From Cellulomonas sp. WB94 (GTDB lineage: Bacteria; Actinomycetota; Actinomycetes; Actinomycetales; Cellulomonadaceae), in NCBI RefSeq assembly GCF_003115775.1, contig NZ_QEES01000002.1:310001-374000 (forward strand): DNA of 64,000 nt. The letters run 5' to 3'. Position 1 is the stretch's first letter; every line of letters begins with the position of its first letter. The position numbers and the translations under genes are program-made. This document shows, piece after piece, positions 17,991 through 26,682 of the stretch. The notes beneath the pieces are model-generated. The model did not search any database, had not been told where the DNA came from, and saw only the letters and a list, made by a program, of their open reading frames with translations.

Positions 17991-18440
17991 AGCTCCCCCG
18001 TCCCCCACGAGCCCGTCGAGCCGCGCCCGGTCCGGCGCCGCGACCGGCGTGGGCGCGGTCCGCGCGGACCTCTGCTGCCCGCGACGGTGCCCGCGTACCG
18101 GTCGCGCGCGCGGCGGTTCGACGAGCTCGTCCTGGGTGCGGTCGACGGGCTCGAGAAGCAGTGGTCGCGCCAGCTCGAGGGCACCGAGTTCGCCGTCGAG
18201 GACGTCCCGCCGTCCAACCCCGCGCCCTGGGAGCGCGGCGGGGTCCCGCTCGGCCGGTACTTCCCTGCGGACGCCGGGCTCCCTGCTCGCATCGTCGTGT
18301 ACCGCCGCCCGCTCGAGACCCGCGCGCTCGACCACGACGACCTCGCTGACCTCGTGCACGACGTCGTCGTCGAACAGGTCGCGCACCTCCTCGGCCGGTC
18401 GCCCGACGACGTGGACCCGGGCTACTCCGACGGGCACTAA
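17988..18440 (+). CDS. Metallopeptidase family protein with degenerate active site
   Basis: 150 residues. The arrangement FDELVLGAVDGLEKQW ... FAVEDVPP ... LGRYFP ... IVVYRRPLE ... VVVEQVAHLLG follows the small zincin-like metallopeptidase family (PF06262). At the place where HExxH is expected the sequence reads EQVAH, so the first zinc ligand and the catalytic glutamate are missing and only the last His remains. The N-terminus is Arg-rich. The protein is probably not a protease. The GTG start is supported by the leaderless promoter pattern. Confidence 0.75.
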   Translation: MSSPVPHEPVEPRPVRRRDRRGRGPRGPLLPATVPAYRSRARRFDELVLGAVDGLEKQWSRQLEGTEFAVEDVPPSNPAPWERGGVPLGRYFPADAGLPARIVVYRRPLETRALDHDDLADLVHDVVVEQVAHLLGRSPDDVDPGYSDGH

Positions 18441-18451
18441 CCTGGACGACG

Positions 18452-19318
18452 ATGAGCACCGCCGGACCGACCCATCCCCGCGCAGTCCGCGTCGTCTGCG
18501 TCGTCTACCACCCCGGACCTGAGCTCGAGGCGTTCGCTGCCTCGATCGGACAGGCCACGACGGCGCCCCTCGAGCTGGTCCTCGTCGACAACGGCACCGA
18601 CGACAGCGAGTCCCGACGGGTGGCCCAGGCGCACGGCGGTCGCGTCGTGGCGCCCGGGGGCAACCTGGGGTACGGCGTCGCGGCGAACCTCGGCGCCCAC
18701 GGGGCCACCCAGCCGTGGATCGTCGTCGTCAACCCGGACATCGTCTGGCACCCCGGGTCGCTCGACCTGCTCCTCGACGCCGCCGACCGGCTCCCCCGGG
18801 CCGGCGCGCTCGGACCCGCGCTGCTCAACACCGACGGAACCGTCTACCCGTCCGCCCGCGAGCTGCCGTCCCTCACCCAGGGAGCCGGGCACGCGCTGTT
18901 CGGCCGAGTCTGGCCGGGAAACCCGTGGACGCGCGCCTACCAGCGCCGCCAGCAGCAGGTCGGGACCGAGCGGACCGCAGGCTGGCTGTCCGGTGCGTGC
19001 CTCCTGCTGCGCCGGGAGGCTTTCGAGGCGGTCGGGGGGTTCGACCCGTCGTACTTCATGTTCTTCGAGGACCTCGACCTCGGCGAGCGGCTCGGGCGAG
19101 CGGGGTGGAACAACGTGTACGTCCCGTCCGCGCAGGTCACGCACGTGGGCGGGACCTCCTGGCGCGAGCGCCCCGCAACGATGATCTCGGCGCACCACGC
19201 GAGCGCCACGCGCTACCTGACCGGGCGCTACGACCGATGGTTCGAGTGGCCGGTGCGGGTCGCGCTGCGCATCGGGCTGAAGGTCCGCGAGCTCGTGGAG
19301 CTGCGCGCCGCGCGGTGA
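18452..19318 (+). CDS. wbbL: Family 2 rhamnosyltransferase, WbbL-like
   Basis: 288 residues, GT-A fold. LVLVDNGTDD and VVNPDIVWHP give the nucleotide-sugar and metal sites, and FMFFEDLDLGERL carries the conserved ED acceptor-base motif of rhamnosyltransferases. GNLGYGVAANLG is typical of WbbL. In mycobacteria WbbL adds L-rhamnose to decaprenyl-diphospho-GlcNAc to make the arabinogalactan linkage unit. In this organism the acceptor may differ. The gene begins 11 nt after the metallopeptidase-family gene. rmlABCD elsewhere in the window would supply dTDP-L-rhamnose. Confidence 0.78.
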   Translation: MSTAGPTHPRAVRVVCVVYHPGPELEAFAASIGQATTAPLELVLVDNGTDDSESRRVAQAHGGRVVAPGGNLGYGVAANLGAHGATQPWIVVVNPDIVWHPGSLDLLLDAADRLPRAGALGPALLNTDGTVYPSARELPSLTQGAGHALFGRVWPGNPWTRAYQRRQQQVGTERTAGWLSGACLLLRREAFEAVGGFDPSYFMFFEDLDLGERLGRAGWNNVYVPSAQVTHVGGTSWRERPATMISAHHASATRYLTGRYDRWFEWPVRVALRIGLKVRELVELRAAR

Positions 19319-19344
19319 CCCCTCGTGACGCGGGTCGTGGTCCG

Positions 19345-19362
19345 TTTCGTGTCGATTTCGTG
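19345..19362 (+). repeat. Direct repeat upstream of secreted AMIN-like gene
   Basis: TTTCGTG occurs at 19345-19351 and 19356-19362, 11 bp apart, within a 165-bp intergenic region. The TAGCCT at 19375-19380 could be a -10 element downstream. The spacing suggests a dimeric regulator site; identity unknown. Confidence 0.3.
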
Positions 19363-19483
19363 ACGTACCGGCGATAGCCTGGCAGGGCAGCACGGCGACG
19401 CCGGAACCCCTGCGCCGGCCGCGTCGGCCGTGGTGGCCGAACCGGTCGCACGGACTGCACCTGAGTGGACAGAGGGTGCCGCG

Positions 19484-20029
19484 ATGAAGCGGTTCATGAG
19501 GGTCCTGCTCGTCGTCCTGCTCGCGGCCACCGGAGTGACGCTCGCCTCCCCCGCCGATGCGTCCCCGTACTGCGGCATTCGCTGGGGCTCGCTCACCAAG
19601 ACCGACCCCGCCATGTCGAGCGCGCCGATGACCGCCGTCCGCACCGGCCGCCACGCGTGCTACGACAGGCTGGTCATCGACGTCGCCGGCCCGGCGGGTG
19701 GCTACACGGTCGGCTACGTCAGCCAGGTCGCTGCGGAGGGCTCGGGCCTCGCGATCGCCCTGCGCGGGCGTGCGTTCCTGCAGATCGTCGTCCACGACCC
19801 GGCGTACGACGTCAACACCGGCACCGCGACGTACACACCGGCCAACCCCAAGGAGCTCGCCAAGGTCGCCACGTACCGGACCTTCCGGCAAGTCGCGTGG
19901 GGCGGCTCGTTCGAGGGCTACACGACGATCGGGCTGGGCACGCGTGCACGCCTGCCGTTCCGGGTCTTCACCCTCGACGGCCCCGGCACCGGCTCGCGGA
20001 TCGTGGTGGACGTCGCGCACCGCTGGTGA
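19484..20029 (+). CDS. Secreted AMIN-like domain protein
   Basis: 181 residues. Signal peptide MKRFMRVLLVVLLAATGVTLASPADA, with cleavage likely after ADA. The mature part has HACYDRLVIDVAGPAGGYTVGYV and ends with SRIVVDVAHRW, like the AMIN-like domain family of actinobacterial exported proteins. Two cysteines (YCGIRWG and HACYD) could form a disulfide. AMIN domains bind peptidoglycan or localise envelope machinery; for the AMIN-like branch this is inference. AGAGGG lies upstream of the ATG. It converges on the DUF5719 gene across a hairpin terminator. Confidence 0.72.
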   Translation: MKRFMRVLLVVLLAATGVTLASPADASPYCGIRWGSLTKTDPAMSSAPMTAVRTGRHACYDRLVIDVAGPAGGYTVGYVSQVAAEGSGLAIALRGRAFLQIVVHDPAYDVNTGTATYTPANPKELAKVATYRTFRQVAWGGSFEGYTTIGLGTRARLPFRVFTLDGPGTGSRIVVDVAHRW

Positions 20030-20052
20030 CCTGCCCGCTCGTCCGACCGGCG

Positions 20053-20086
20053 TCGGCTGAGCGGTGAAGGCAGACCGCTCAGCCGA
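20053..20086. terminator. Bidirectional hairpin terminator
   Basis: The arm TCGGCTGAGCGGT (20053-20065) pairs perfectly with ACCGCTCAGCCGA (20074-20086) around an 8-nt loop. It sits between the convergent AMIN-like and DUF5719 genes, and the right arm covers the DUF5719 stop codon (20079-20081). There is no U-tract, as usual for this GC content. Confidence 0.7.
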
Positions 20087-21677
20087 GTCCCAGCCGTGTG
20101 CCGGCGCGGACCGGGACCTGCTTGACGTCCTGACCGTCGGGGGTCGGCAGGAGGACGGACACCAGCTCCCCGTCCGCCTGAGTCACGGTGACGATCAGCG
20201 ACCAGGCGAACCTCACGCCCGCGGGGTCGTCGCCCGCCGGCTCGAGCTCGATCCCCGTGACTCCGAGGCCGAGGTTCGCGACGTCAAGGTGGGTCGTGCT
20301 GCCCGCGGCGACGCTGATCGCGCGCTCCGTCACGACACTGCCGTCCGGGCCGAGCGCCCGCAGGTTCGCGGTGACCGCGCCCCCCGCTGTGGTGTCGGCG
20401 CCGGCCGCGACCGCGCCGATCACCAGGCTCGCGGAAGTCCCGCGGGGGACGGCGACGAGGCTCCCGGCACCGGATGTCGCGGACGCCACCCACGCGCGTT
20501 CGAGGGTCGGGGTGTCGTCGAGCTCGCCCGGCAGACCGGGTCGGGTGATCATCGCCGCTGCGACGAGCGGCACCGGTGCGTCGACGACCGCCGTGTACGC
20601 GCCGGGCGGCAGGCCCCCGAGCGGCACGTCGGTCACCTCACCGGGTGCGACGTCGATCGAGTCCGCCCCGGGCAGCGCGACGACGCCGTCGGGACCGAGC
20701 ATCGTGATCTGCGCTGTCGCCGCCGTGCCACCCGGGACGAGGACGCGCAGGACCGCAGGATCGGAGTCTGCGACAGTCGAGGCGCCCACGACGATCCCCG
20801 AGACGACCTGCCGGGTCGCGGGGGCAGCGCCGGGAACGACGAGGTCGGTACCGGCAGGAGTGAAGCCCCGCAGCAACGAGTCCTGCACGTGGGCGGCGAT
20901 GTTCCCCCCGGCTGCGGCCAGGTGCACGACGAGGCGCCGCTGCTCGGCCGCGATCCCGGGGAGCCCGACGACCTGCTCGCTTCCGGGCGCGACGAGGACG
21001 TGCTCGCCGCCCGCAAGCTCGACCTTGCCGGACGGTCCCCACACCTCGACGGTCACGTCGCTCGACGTGCTCCCGGCGTTGTCGATCACAAGGTCGGCCG
21101 AGCTGGAGATCTCGGTGCTGCCTCCGACCAGCCACAGGTCCGTGGCGGGGCGTTGGCAGCTCGACGCGGTCAGGCCGCGCAGGTCTCCTGCGGTCACGAG
21201 CGCCGACGTGACCCCCGCCGCCCGTGCAGGGTCGGAGCCCGCGGGGTCTGCCTGCACGACGACGGGTGCTGACGGTCCGTCGATGCCCGCTGACGCACTC
21301 CCGGTCGACGGGTCCAGCGCTGCGGTCGCCGTCGCGGCACCGAGGAGAGCGAGCGAACCCGTCGCCGCCGTCGCGTCGGCGCCCGGCGCGGTCACGGCGT
21401 CCACCCGCGTCACCGGTGCGACCGGAACCCGGTTGAAGGCCGAGTCGGCACTCCCGGCAGCAGGCAGGATCAGCGGACCTGCGCACACCAGGGTCGTGCG
21501 GGGCGGCGCCACGGCGACCAGCGTGGCGTCCGACGCGCCCGCCAGGTCCCCGCGGGCCGGGCGCGGGCTCGCGACGACCGCGGCGACCAGCCCGAGCGCG
21601 GCCACGGCGGTGGTCGCACGCAGGATCCGGCCGCGCCACACGCGCGACGACGTGCCAGCATTCACGTCGTCGGTCAT
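20079..21677 (-). CDS. DUF5719 family protein, membrane-anchored extracytoplasmic
   Basis: 532 residues. One hydrophobic segment near residues 18-38 is followed by a long Ala/Val/Gly-rich extracytoplasmic region of repeated beta-type segments (TDLWLVGGSTEISSSADLVIDNAG, SLVAVPRG). This matches DUF5719, an actinobacterial family encoded beside a giant membrane glycosyltransferase and whiB. The ATG overlaps the glycosyltransferase stop (ATGA), and the in-frame upstream ATG at 21758 lies inside that gene and is rejected. Function unknown; its coupling suggests it works with the glycosyltransferase. Confidence 0.75.
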   Translation of the reverse strand: MTDDVNAGTSSRVWRGRILRATTAVAALGLVAAVVASPRPARGDLAGASDATLVAVAPPRTTLVCAGPLILPAAGSADSAFNRVPVAPVTRVDAVTAPGADATAATGSLALLGAATATAALDPSTGSASAGIDGPSAPVVVQADPAGSDPARAAGVTSALVTAGDLRGLTASSCQRPATDLWLVGGSTEISSSADLVIDNAGSTSSDVTVEVWGPSGKVELAGGEHVLVAPGSEQVVGLPGIAAEQRRLVVHLAAAGGNIAAHVQDSLLRGFTPAGTDLVVPGAAPATRQVVSGIVVGASTVADSDPAVLRVLVPGGTAATAQITMLGPDGVVALPGADSIDVAPGEVTDVPLGGLPPGAYTAVVDAPVPLVAAAMITRPGLPGELDDTPTLERAWVASATSGAGSLVAVPRGTSASLVIGAVAAGADTTAGGAVTANLRALGPDGSVVTERAISVAAGSTTHLDVANLGLGVTGIELEPAGDDPAGVRFAWSLIVTVTQADGELVSVLLPTPDGQDVKQVPVRAGTRLGLG

Positions 21678-24600
21678 CGCCGTCCCGCCTTCCGTCGTCG
21701 GACCGGGATCGCCAGCAGGAGCGTGAGCAGCCCCACCACGCCCTGCGCGACGAGCCACGGGACACGGTTCGGCGCCTGGAGCTCGACGACGAGCCGCCCG
21801 CCGTCAGCCCCGACCTCGAACGTCTGACGCCAGCCGCCCGACACGGACCGCAGCGGGTGCCCGTCGAGGGTCGCGTGCCACCCGGCGTCGGCGCGCTCGG
21901 CGAGCACGACGAGTCGTCCGGCGGTGCCAGCCGGGATCCGGGTGTCGATGGAGCGTCCGTCCGAGGCGATCCCGACGGGGTCTGTCGCGCCGGTGGCCTG
22001 GCCTGACGGTTCGGCGGCCCCCGCCGCGGGCGGAGTCACGAGTCGGGCCCACGAGCTGACGACAGGAGTGGCGGCCGCACCGGCCACCGTCGCCGGCTGG
22101 ACGCGCCAGATCACCCCGGACGAGTTCGCCGTGATCCGTTCCAGCCCCGCGGTCGAGTCGAGCCTCCCGACCAGCTGGGCCCGCGCCGTCGCGTTCGCAT
22201 CTCCGGTCGCGGGTGGCACGAGAACGTCAGCCACCGCGATCACCGACAGGTCCGACGAGACGTCGCCGCTCGACCCGGAGCCCAGGCGGGCGACCAGGTC
22301 CTCGACCTCGGCCGTGCCGGCGTCGGCCGGGACGATCGTGGCGTCGGTGATCGAGCCGCTCAGACCGCGCGCCCGCACGGCTGCGGACTCCTCGAGGAGC
22401 TGCGGACCGTCGCCCCGCAGGAGCTGCCACGTGATCACGCCGTCGGCACCGGCCGTCAGTGCCAGGACGCGGGAAGCCGTCGGCGAGGCCTGCGCCTGCT
22501 GCCCGACGGCGGGCACGACGCGCCGGTCGAGCGCAGTCAACCGGGTCGCGTCGCCGGTCCGCGCCTGCCACGACCACGCGCCGAGCGTCGCCACCGGGGC
22601 GGCCACGACGACGACCGCGAGCAGCACCGCGGCCGGCTGACGCCAGCCGAACGACGACCTCGCGAGCCGCGCGCTCAGGCCGTCGGTCCCGATCACCGCG
22701 GCCGCGAGCAACCCGGCACCGGCGAACGACAGCCCGCTCCCGGGCCAGCCGTGCACCGCACCGCCGTCGGACGCCGCGACGGGGACGAGCCCCGCGACCG
22801 CGGCGACGGCCAGCCCGGCCGCGGCGGCGAGCCACGCGACCCGGACCCCGCGAGCCACCGGCGACCCGCGCAGCAGGGCCAGCAGTGCGAGGAGCAGGAC
22901 AGCCCCGCCCACGGCGAGCGGCCACACGTCACGCAGCACGCCGGTCAGGCCGCTCGGCACGATCTGCCCCGCCGACGCCGGCACGCCGAGCAGCTGCTCG
23001 ACGGGGCTCGCGGCGACCGAGCTCAGCGCGGGTCCCGGATCGGCCAGCAGCAGGCGCAGTCCGCCCGCACCGCGGCCGGCGGCCTCGACGAGAGTCGGTC
23101 CGAGCAGGAGGAGCGCGGGCAGCGGCACGAGCAGGACCCGCACCCGTCCGCGGGGTGCGCACAGGGCGACCGCCAGCAGCACCAGCACGCCAGGGACGAT
23201 CAGCGCGGGCGCCCCCGCGACGACCGCCGCGAAGGCCAGGGCTGCGCCTGCCGCTGCTGCCAGCGACCCGGTGGGCGTGGGCGCGCCGACGCGAAGGCTC
23301 TGATCGACCGCGGGCTCGATGACGGCCACCGTGCGCCCGCGAGCGTCCGCGGCCCGGTCGGCACGAGCCGTCGCGCGGAGGGCCGCCGCGTCGCCGGCGG
23401 CAGCGAAGTGGTCCGCGGCAGCGACGTGATCCGGACGATCGGCACCGCCGTCGTCCTCCTCGGTCGGTTGGATCTCGTCCCGGTGCGCGGCGACCTCGGC
23501 CCGCCAGTCCGCGTCGAGATCCGGGTCGTCGACCACGTCGTCGTCCCTGCGCCGCGCGGTGACCAGGCCCGAGACGACCGTGTCCACGCGCTGCACGCCG
23601 ATCGCCCGTGCGAGCCCGAGCCCAACCCACGGCAGCATGACGTGCACGAGCACGGCGCCGATCCGCCCCTCACCGAGCCCGAGCAGCAGCGCGGGCGCAG
23701 CGGCCCAGGCGATCCCGGCCCAGGCGCGCACACCGACCGAGCGCGTCGCCGCCCCCGCCGCGAACCATGCGCCGACGCCCGCGAGGACGACGGCACCGAG
23801 CAGGAGCCCTGCGACCGCGGCGGACGACGACCCGAGCGCGGCTGTGCCCGGGACAAGTGCGACAAGCAGCGCGTCCGCCGGGCCTGGAGCTCCGAGCCCT
23901 CCGGGCACCCAGCCCGAGGTGGCCGCGGCCCACAGGTCGGCGAGCCGGGCCGCGCTCGGCACCAGTGCGGGGCCGACCAAGGCAGCGCCGCCGACGACAC
24001 CCGAGAGGACCTGCCCGAGTGCGAGCGCCGTCACCCCGACGAGAACGGCCGCGAGAGCCCCGAGCCCGACGCGGCGACGCGATGCGAGCCCGGCGAGCTC
24101 CCCCATCTCGAGCTCGCTCGGCGCCTGGCCGACCTTCCGCGCCTCGGCGCGCGCGAGCCGACGGTCCCGCCACTCCGCCCACACGTCCCGCCACGTGGCC
24201 TGCAGGGGGCGCAGAGCGCGACGTGGGAGCCGCCGGGTGGCGCGGGCTCGCGTCCGGGACCGGGCGATCGCGCCGAGCCGTGACAGCGCGAGGAACGGCG
24301 CCCCGAGCTCGGTGACCGCGAGGGCCGGCTCCTTGGTCGTCACCCGTACCAGCGAGCGGATCGCCCCGACCACCACGGCCAGGACGGCGATGACGGGCAG
24401 CAGTGGGAGCGGCACCGACGTGAGCCGCTGGTGCAGCAGTGAACGCCGACGCGCGGCGAACGACCGGCGCGGATCCGCCGAGTCGGGGACGCCGTCCGAG
24501 TCGGCGTCGACCTCGACATCCGCCACCGCCGCGTCGCGCAGACCGTGATACCCGGCCTGCGCATGCCGCACGGCGGCGCTCGGGACGACGACGACCCGGT

Positions 24601-25345
24601 GCCCCGCGAGGCGCGCGCGCCGAGACAGGTCCAACCCGTCGCCGAACGCACCCAGTGCGGGATCGGTGCCGCCCAGCGCATCCCAGACGTCGCGACGGAC
24701 CAGAGCACCGGCGATGCCGACCCCGAGCACGTCGTCACGGCCGTCGTGCTGGCCCTGGTCGACCTCGGCATCCTCGATGCCGGTCATCCGCCGCCCCGAC
24801 CTCGACGTGCGGACGCCGACCTCGAGCAGTCGGGGCGGGTCGGTCCAGGTGCGCTGCTTGACGCCCGCGATCGCGACCGACGGAGCCTTCTCGACGGCGC
24901 GGACGAGCTCGGCGAGCGCGGACGGCTCGGGCGCGCTGTCGTCGTGCAGGAGCCACAGCCACGGCTGCCCTGCGGCGGTCTGGACCTGGGACGTCAGACC
25001 GGCGAGGGCACGCTGGACGGCGTCGCCGAACGTCCGGGCTCCGGGAGCGTGCACCGCGAGGACCTCGGGCGCGCGAGCACCGTGCCCGTCCCACGAGCTG
25101 TCGGGTGGCTGCGCCGCGAAAGCGTCGCCCGCAGCCCGCGACACACTCGCGTCCTGCTCCGAAGCGACGTTGACGACGAGGACGCGACCCGGCGCGCGGG
25201 TCTGCGCCGCGAGCGCGGCCAGCGTCGTGGCGAGGTATCGGCTCACGCCGTGGGTCACGACGACGGCCGTCACGGCGGCGACGGGCCGCAACGATGCGGT
25301 GCCGGCGCGCGAGGGGGTGGTCAGCGTTGAGTCAGTCATCCTCAC
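21674..25345 (-). CDS. Large membrane-bound family 2 glycosyltransferase
   Basis: 1223 residues. An N-terminal GT2 domain (about 25-290) has VTAVVVTHGVSRYLATTLAALAAQTRAP, WLWLLHDDSAPEP (the metal-binding DD region) and GDGLDLSRRARLAG. It is followed by an Arg-rich linker and 12 or more membrane segments interrupted by a charged cytoplasmic loop (about 610-690), then a C-terminal extracytoplasmic domain ending in a membrane segment. The architecture matches the giant actinobacterial glycosyltransferases found between whiB2 and DUF5719. The GTG at 25345 or the ATG two codons later could be the start. Donor and acceptor are unknown. Confidence 0.8.
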   Translation of the reverse strand: MRMTDSTLTTPSRAGTASLRPVAAVTAVVVTHGVSRYLATTLAALAAQTRAPGRVLVVNVASEQDASVSRAAGDAFAAQPPDSSWDGHGARAPEVLAVHAPGARTFGDAVQRALAGLTSQVQTAAGQPWLWLLHDDSAPEPSALAELVRAVEKAPSVAIAGVKQRTWTDPPRLLEVGVRTSRSGRRMTGIEDAEVDQGQHDGRDDVLGVGIAGALVRRDVWDALGGTDPALGAFGDGLDLSRRARLAGHRVVVVPSAAVRHAQAGYHGLRDAAVADVEVDADSDGVPDSADPRRSFAARRRSLLHQRLTSVPLPLLPVIAVLAVVVGAIRSLVRVTTKEPALAVTELGAPFLALSRLGAIARSRTRARATRRLPRRALRPLQATWRDVWAEWRDRRLARAEARKVGQAPSELEMGELAGLASRRRVGLGALAAVLVGVTALALGQVLSGVVGGAALVGPALVPSAARLADLWAAATSGWVPGGLGAPGPADALLVALVPGTAALGSSSAAVAGLLLGAVVLAGVGAWFAAGAATRSVGVRAWAGIAWAAAPALLLGLGEGRIGAVLVHVMLPWVGLGLARAIGVQRVDTVVSGLVTARRRDDDVVDDPDLDADWRAEVAAHRDEIQPTEEDDGGADRPDHVAAADHFAAAGDAAALRATARADRAADARGRTVAVIEPAVDQSLRVGAPTPTGSLAAAAGAALAFAAVVAGAPALIVPGVLVLLAVALCAPRGRVRVLLVPLPALLLLGPTLVEAAGRGAGGLRLLLADPGPALSSVAASPVEQLLGVPASAGQIVPSGLTGVLRDVWPLAVGGAVLLLALLALLRGSPVARGVRVAWLAAAAGLAVAAVAGLVPVAASDGGAVHGWPGSGLSFAGAGLLAAAVIGTDGLSARLARSSFGWRQPAAVLLAVVVVAAPVATLGAWSWQARTGDATRLTALDRRVVPAVGQQAQASPTASRVLALTAGADGVITWQLLRGDGPQLLEESAAVRARGLSGSITDATIVPADAGTAEVEDLVARLGSGSSGDVSSDLSVIAVADVLVPPATGDANATARAQLVGRLDSTAGLERITANSSGVIWRVQPATVAGAAATPVVSSWARLVTPPAAGAAEPSGQATGATDPVGIASDGRSIDTRIPAGTAGRLVVLAERADAGWHATLDGHPLRSVSGGWRQTFEVGADGGRLVVELQAPNRVPWLVAQGVVGLLTLLLAIPVRRRKAGRR

Positions 25346-25375
25346 GACATCATGCGCGCGGCCGGCCCAGCAACG

Positions 25376-25711
25376 TCAGACGACACGACGCTTGAGCTTG
25401 CGCCGCTCTCGCTCGGACAGCCCACCCCAGATGCCGAACCGCTCATCGTGCGCGAGGGCGTACTCGAGGCACTCGGAGCGGACGTCGCAACCTGTGCAGA
25501 CCTTCTTGGCCTCGCGGGTCGAGCCTCCCTTCTCGGGGAAGAACGCCTCGGGGTCGGTCTGGGCGCAGAGCGCGCGCTCCTGCCACCCCATGACGCCGTC
25601 GTCATCGGGGGTGCCGAAGATCGGCAGGACGTTGGACGGCGCCTCGGTCATCGACGTGGCGTGGCGTGCGTCGGAGGGGAAGGATCCGTCGTCGTCGAGC
25701 AGATTCCACAT
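25376..25711 (-). CDS. whiB: WhiB family iron-sulfur transcription factor (WhiB2-like)
   Basis: 111 residues. Four cysteines in the WhiB pattern (Cys49, Cys72, Cys75, Cys81) would ligate a 4Fe-4S cluster. The GIWGG turn (93-97) is followed by the basic tail RERRKLKRRVV for DNA contact. DPEAFFPEKGGSTREAKKVC is typical of WhiB2/WhmD, which governs septation and division in mycobacteria and sporulating streptomycetes. The ATG has GGAGG 5 nt upstream. The N-terminal 40 residues are acidic. It is divergent from the TIGR03089 gene. Confidence 0.92.
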   Translation of the reverse strand: MWNLLDDDGSFPSDARHATSMTEAPSNVLPIFGTPDDDGVMGWQERALCAQTDPEAFFPEKGGSTREAKKVCTGCDVRSECLEYALAHDERFGIWGGLSERERRKLKRRVV

Positions 25712-25812
25712 GGGTTCCTCCGTGCTCGATGGTGCTGTTCACCATGTGCGAGTGCGACGCACGGATGCGCCACCCCGCGACAGTTCCTGATCTGAAACGG
25801 TTCCTACGAATT

Positions 25813-25822
25813 ACACGCGTGT
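25813..25822. promoter_or_regulatory. Palindrome in the whiB/TIGR03089 divergent region
   Basis: ACACGCGTGT is a perfect 10-bp palindrome in the roughly 200-bp divergent intergenic region. A direct repeat GTTCCT (25785-25790 and 25801-25806 approximately) lies nearby on the whiB side. Either could be an operator; nothing in the sequence names the regulator. Confidence 0.25.
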
Positions 25823-25898
25823 CGTTCTCACCCGTCAAGCCGGGCTGTGCTAGTTGTCGCGGTTTGTCGGGTGAAGTTCCGCGACACGCCGAACGACC

Positions 25899-25913
25899 TA
25901 CGCTGTGGCCGTG
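25899..25913 (+). promoter_or_regulatory. Candidate leaderless promoter of the TIGR03089 gene
   Basis: TACGCT (25899-25904) is followed by exactly 6 nt and the GTG at 25911. This favours 25911 over the in-frame GTG at 25905, which would lie inside the spacer. Confidence 0.5.
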
Positions 25914-26672
25914 CCAGCACCCACGATTGCCGATGTTCTTGCCTCCCTCCAGCGCGAGCCAGGTCGGCCACGCCTCACGTGGTACGGCGACGGCGGCGAG
26001 CGCATCGAGCTGTCCGGAGCGGTCCTCGAGAACTGGGTGAGCAAGACCGCGAACCTGCTCGTCGAGGAGTTCGACGCCGGGCCTGGCGTGCGCGTCCTGG
26101 TCGACCTGCCCCCGCACTGGCGGACCGTCGTGTGGGCGTTCGCCGCGTGGCGGGTCGGCGCCTGCGTGGTGCTGGGGTCGGACGCGTCGACGTCGGAGGT
26201 CGAGGTGGTCGTCACCGACCGGCCCGACAAGTTCGACCGGCCAGCTCCCGTGGTCGCGGTCGCGCTGCCGGTGCTCGCCCGCACGTTCGGGTCCGCACTG
26301 CCGGCCGGTGCGGTCGACGCCGCCGCGGCGGTGATGACCTATGGGGACGTCCTCGGCTGGGCGCCGCCGGTCGACCCGGCCGCGCCCGCGCTCGTCGGTG
26401 CCGGGCTGGAGGTCACACATGCGCAGCTGATCGCCTGGCCCGTCAACGCTGCGATCCCGGACGGTGCCCGCGCGTTGGTGCCGACCTCGGCGAGCGGTTC
26501 GGTCGCCGACGGGACTGCACGCGCGCTGCACGACGTGCTCGCCGCGCTGCGATCGACGGGCTCGGTCGTCCTCGTCGACCCCGTCATGTCCGAGGCGCTC
26601 GCATCGGACGCGAGTCGCCGCGACCGGCTCGTGGCGACCGAGCGGATCACGGTGACGTCCGCCACCAGCTGA
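25911..26672 (+). CDS. TIGR03089 family protein
   Basis: 253 residues. It resembles the N-terminal part of an acyl-CoA synthetase/AMP-binding enzyme (RLTWYGDGGERIELSGAVLENWVSKTANLLVEEFDAGPGVRVLVDLPPHWRTV) but stops before any adenylation active-site motif. This is exactly the actinobacterial TIGR03089 family. No catalytic function is assigned. The start is chosen from the leaderless pattern. In M. tuberculosis the equivalent gene also lies near whiB2 and an LCP gene (recalled, not checked). It converges on a DMT-like gene with a 10-bp gap. Confidence 0.85.
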   Translation: MPAPTIADVLASLQREPGRPRLTWYGDGGERIELSGAVLENWVSKTANLLVEEFDAGPGVRVLVDLPPHWRTVVWAFAAWRVGACVVLGSDASTSEVEVVVTDRPDKFDRPAPVVAVALPVLARTFGSALPAGAVDAAAAVMTYGDVLGWAPPVDPAAPALVGAGLEVTHAQLIAWPVNAAIPDGARALVPTSASGSVADGTARALHDVLAALRSTGSVVLVDPVMSEALASDASRRDRLVATERITVTSATS

Positions 26673-26682
26673 GGTTCCCCGG

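Noticed and set aside
22751-24283. 510-codon plus-strand frame opposite the giant glycosyltransferase
   Set aside because: Charged low-complexity product, antisense to membrane-segment coding sequence; no ribosome site or family match.
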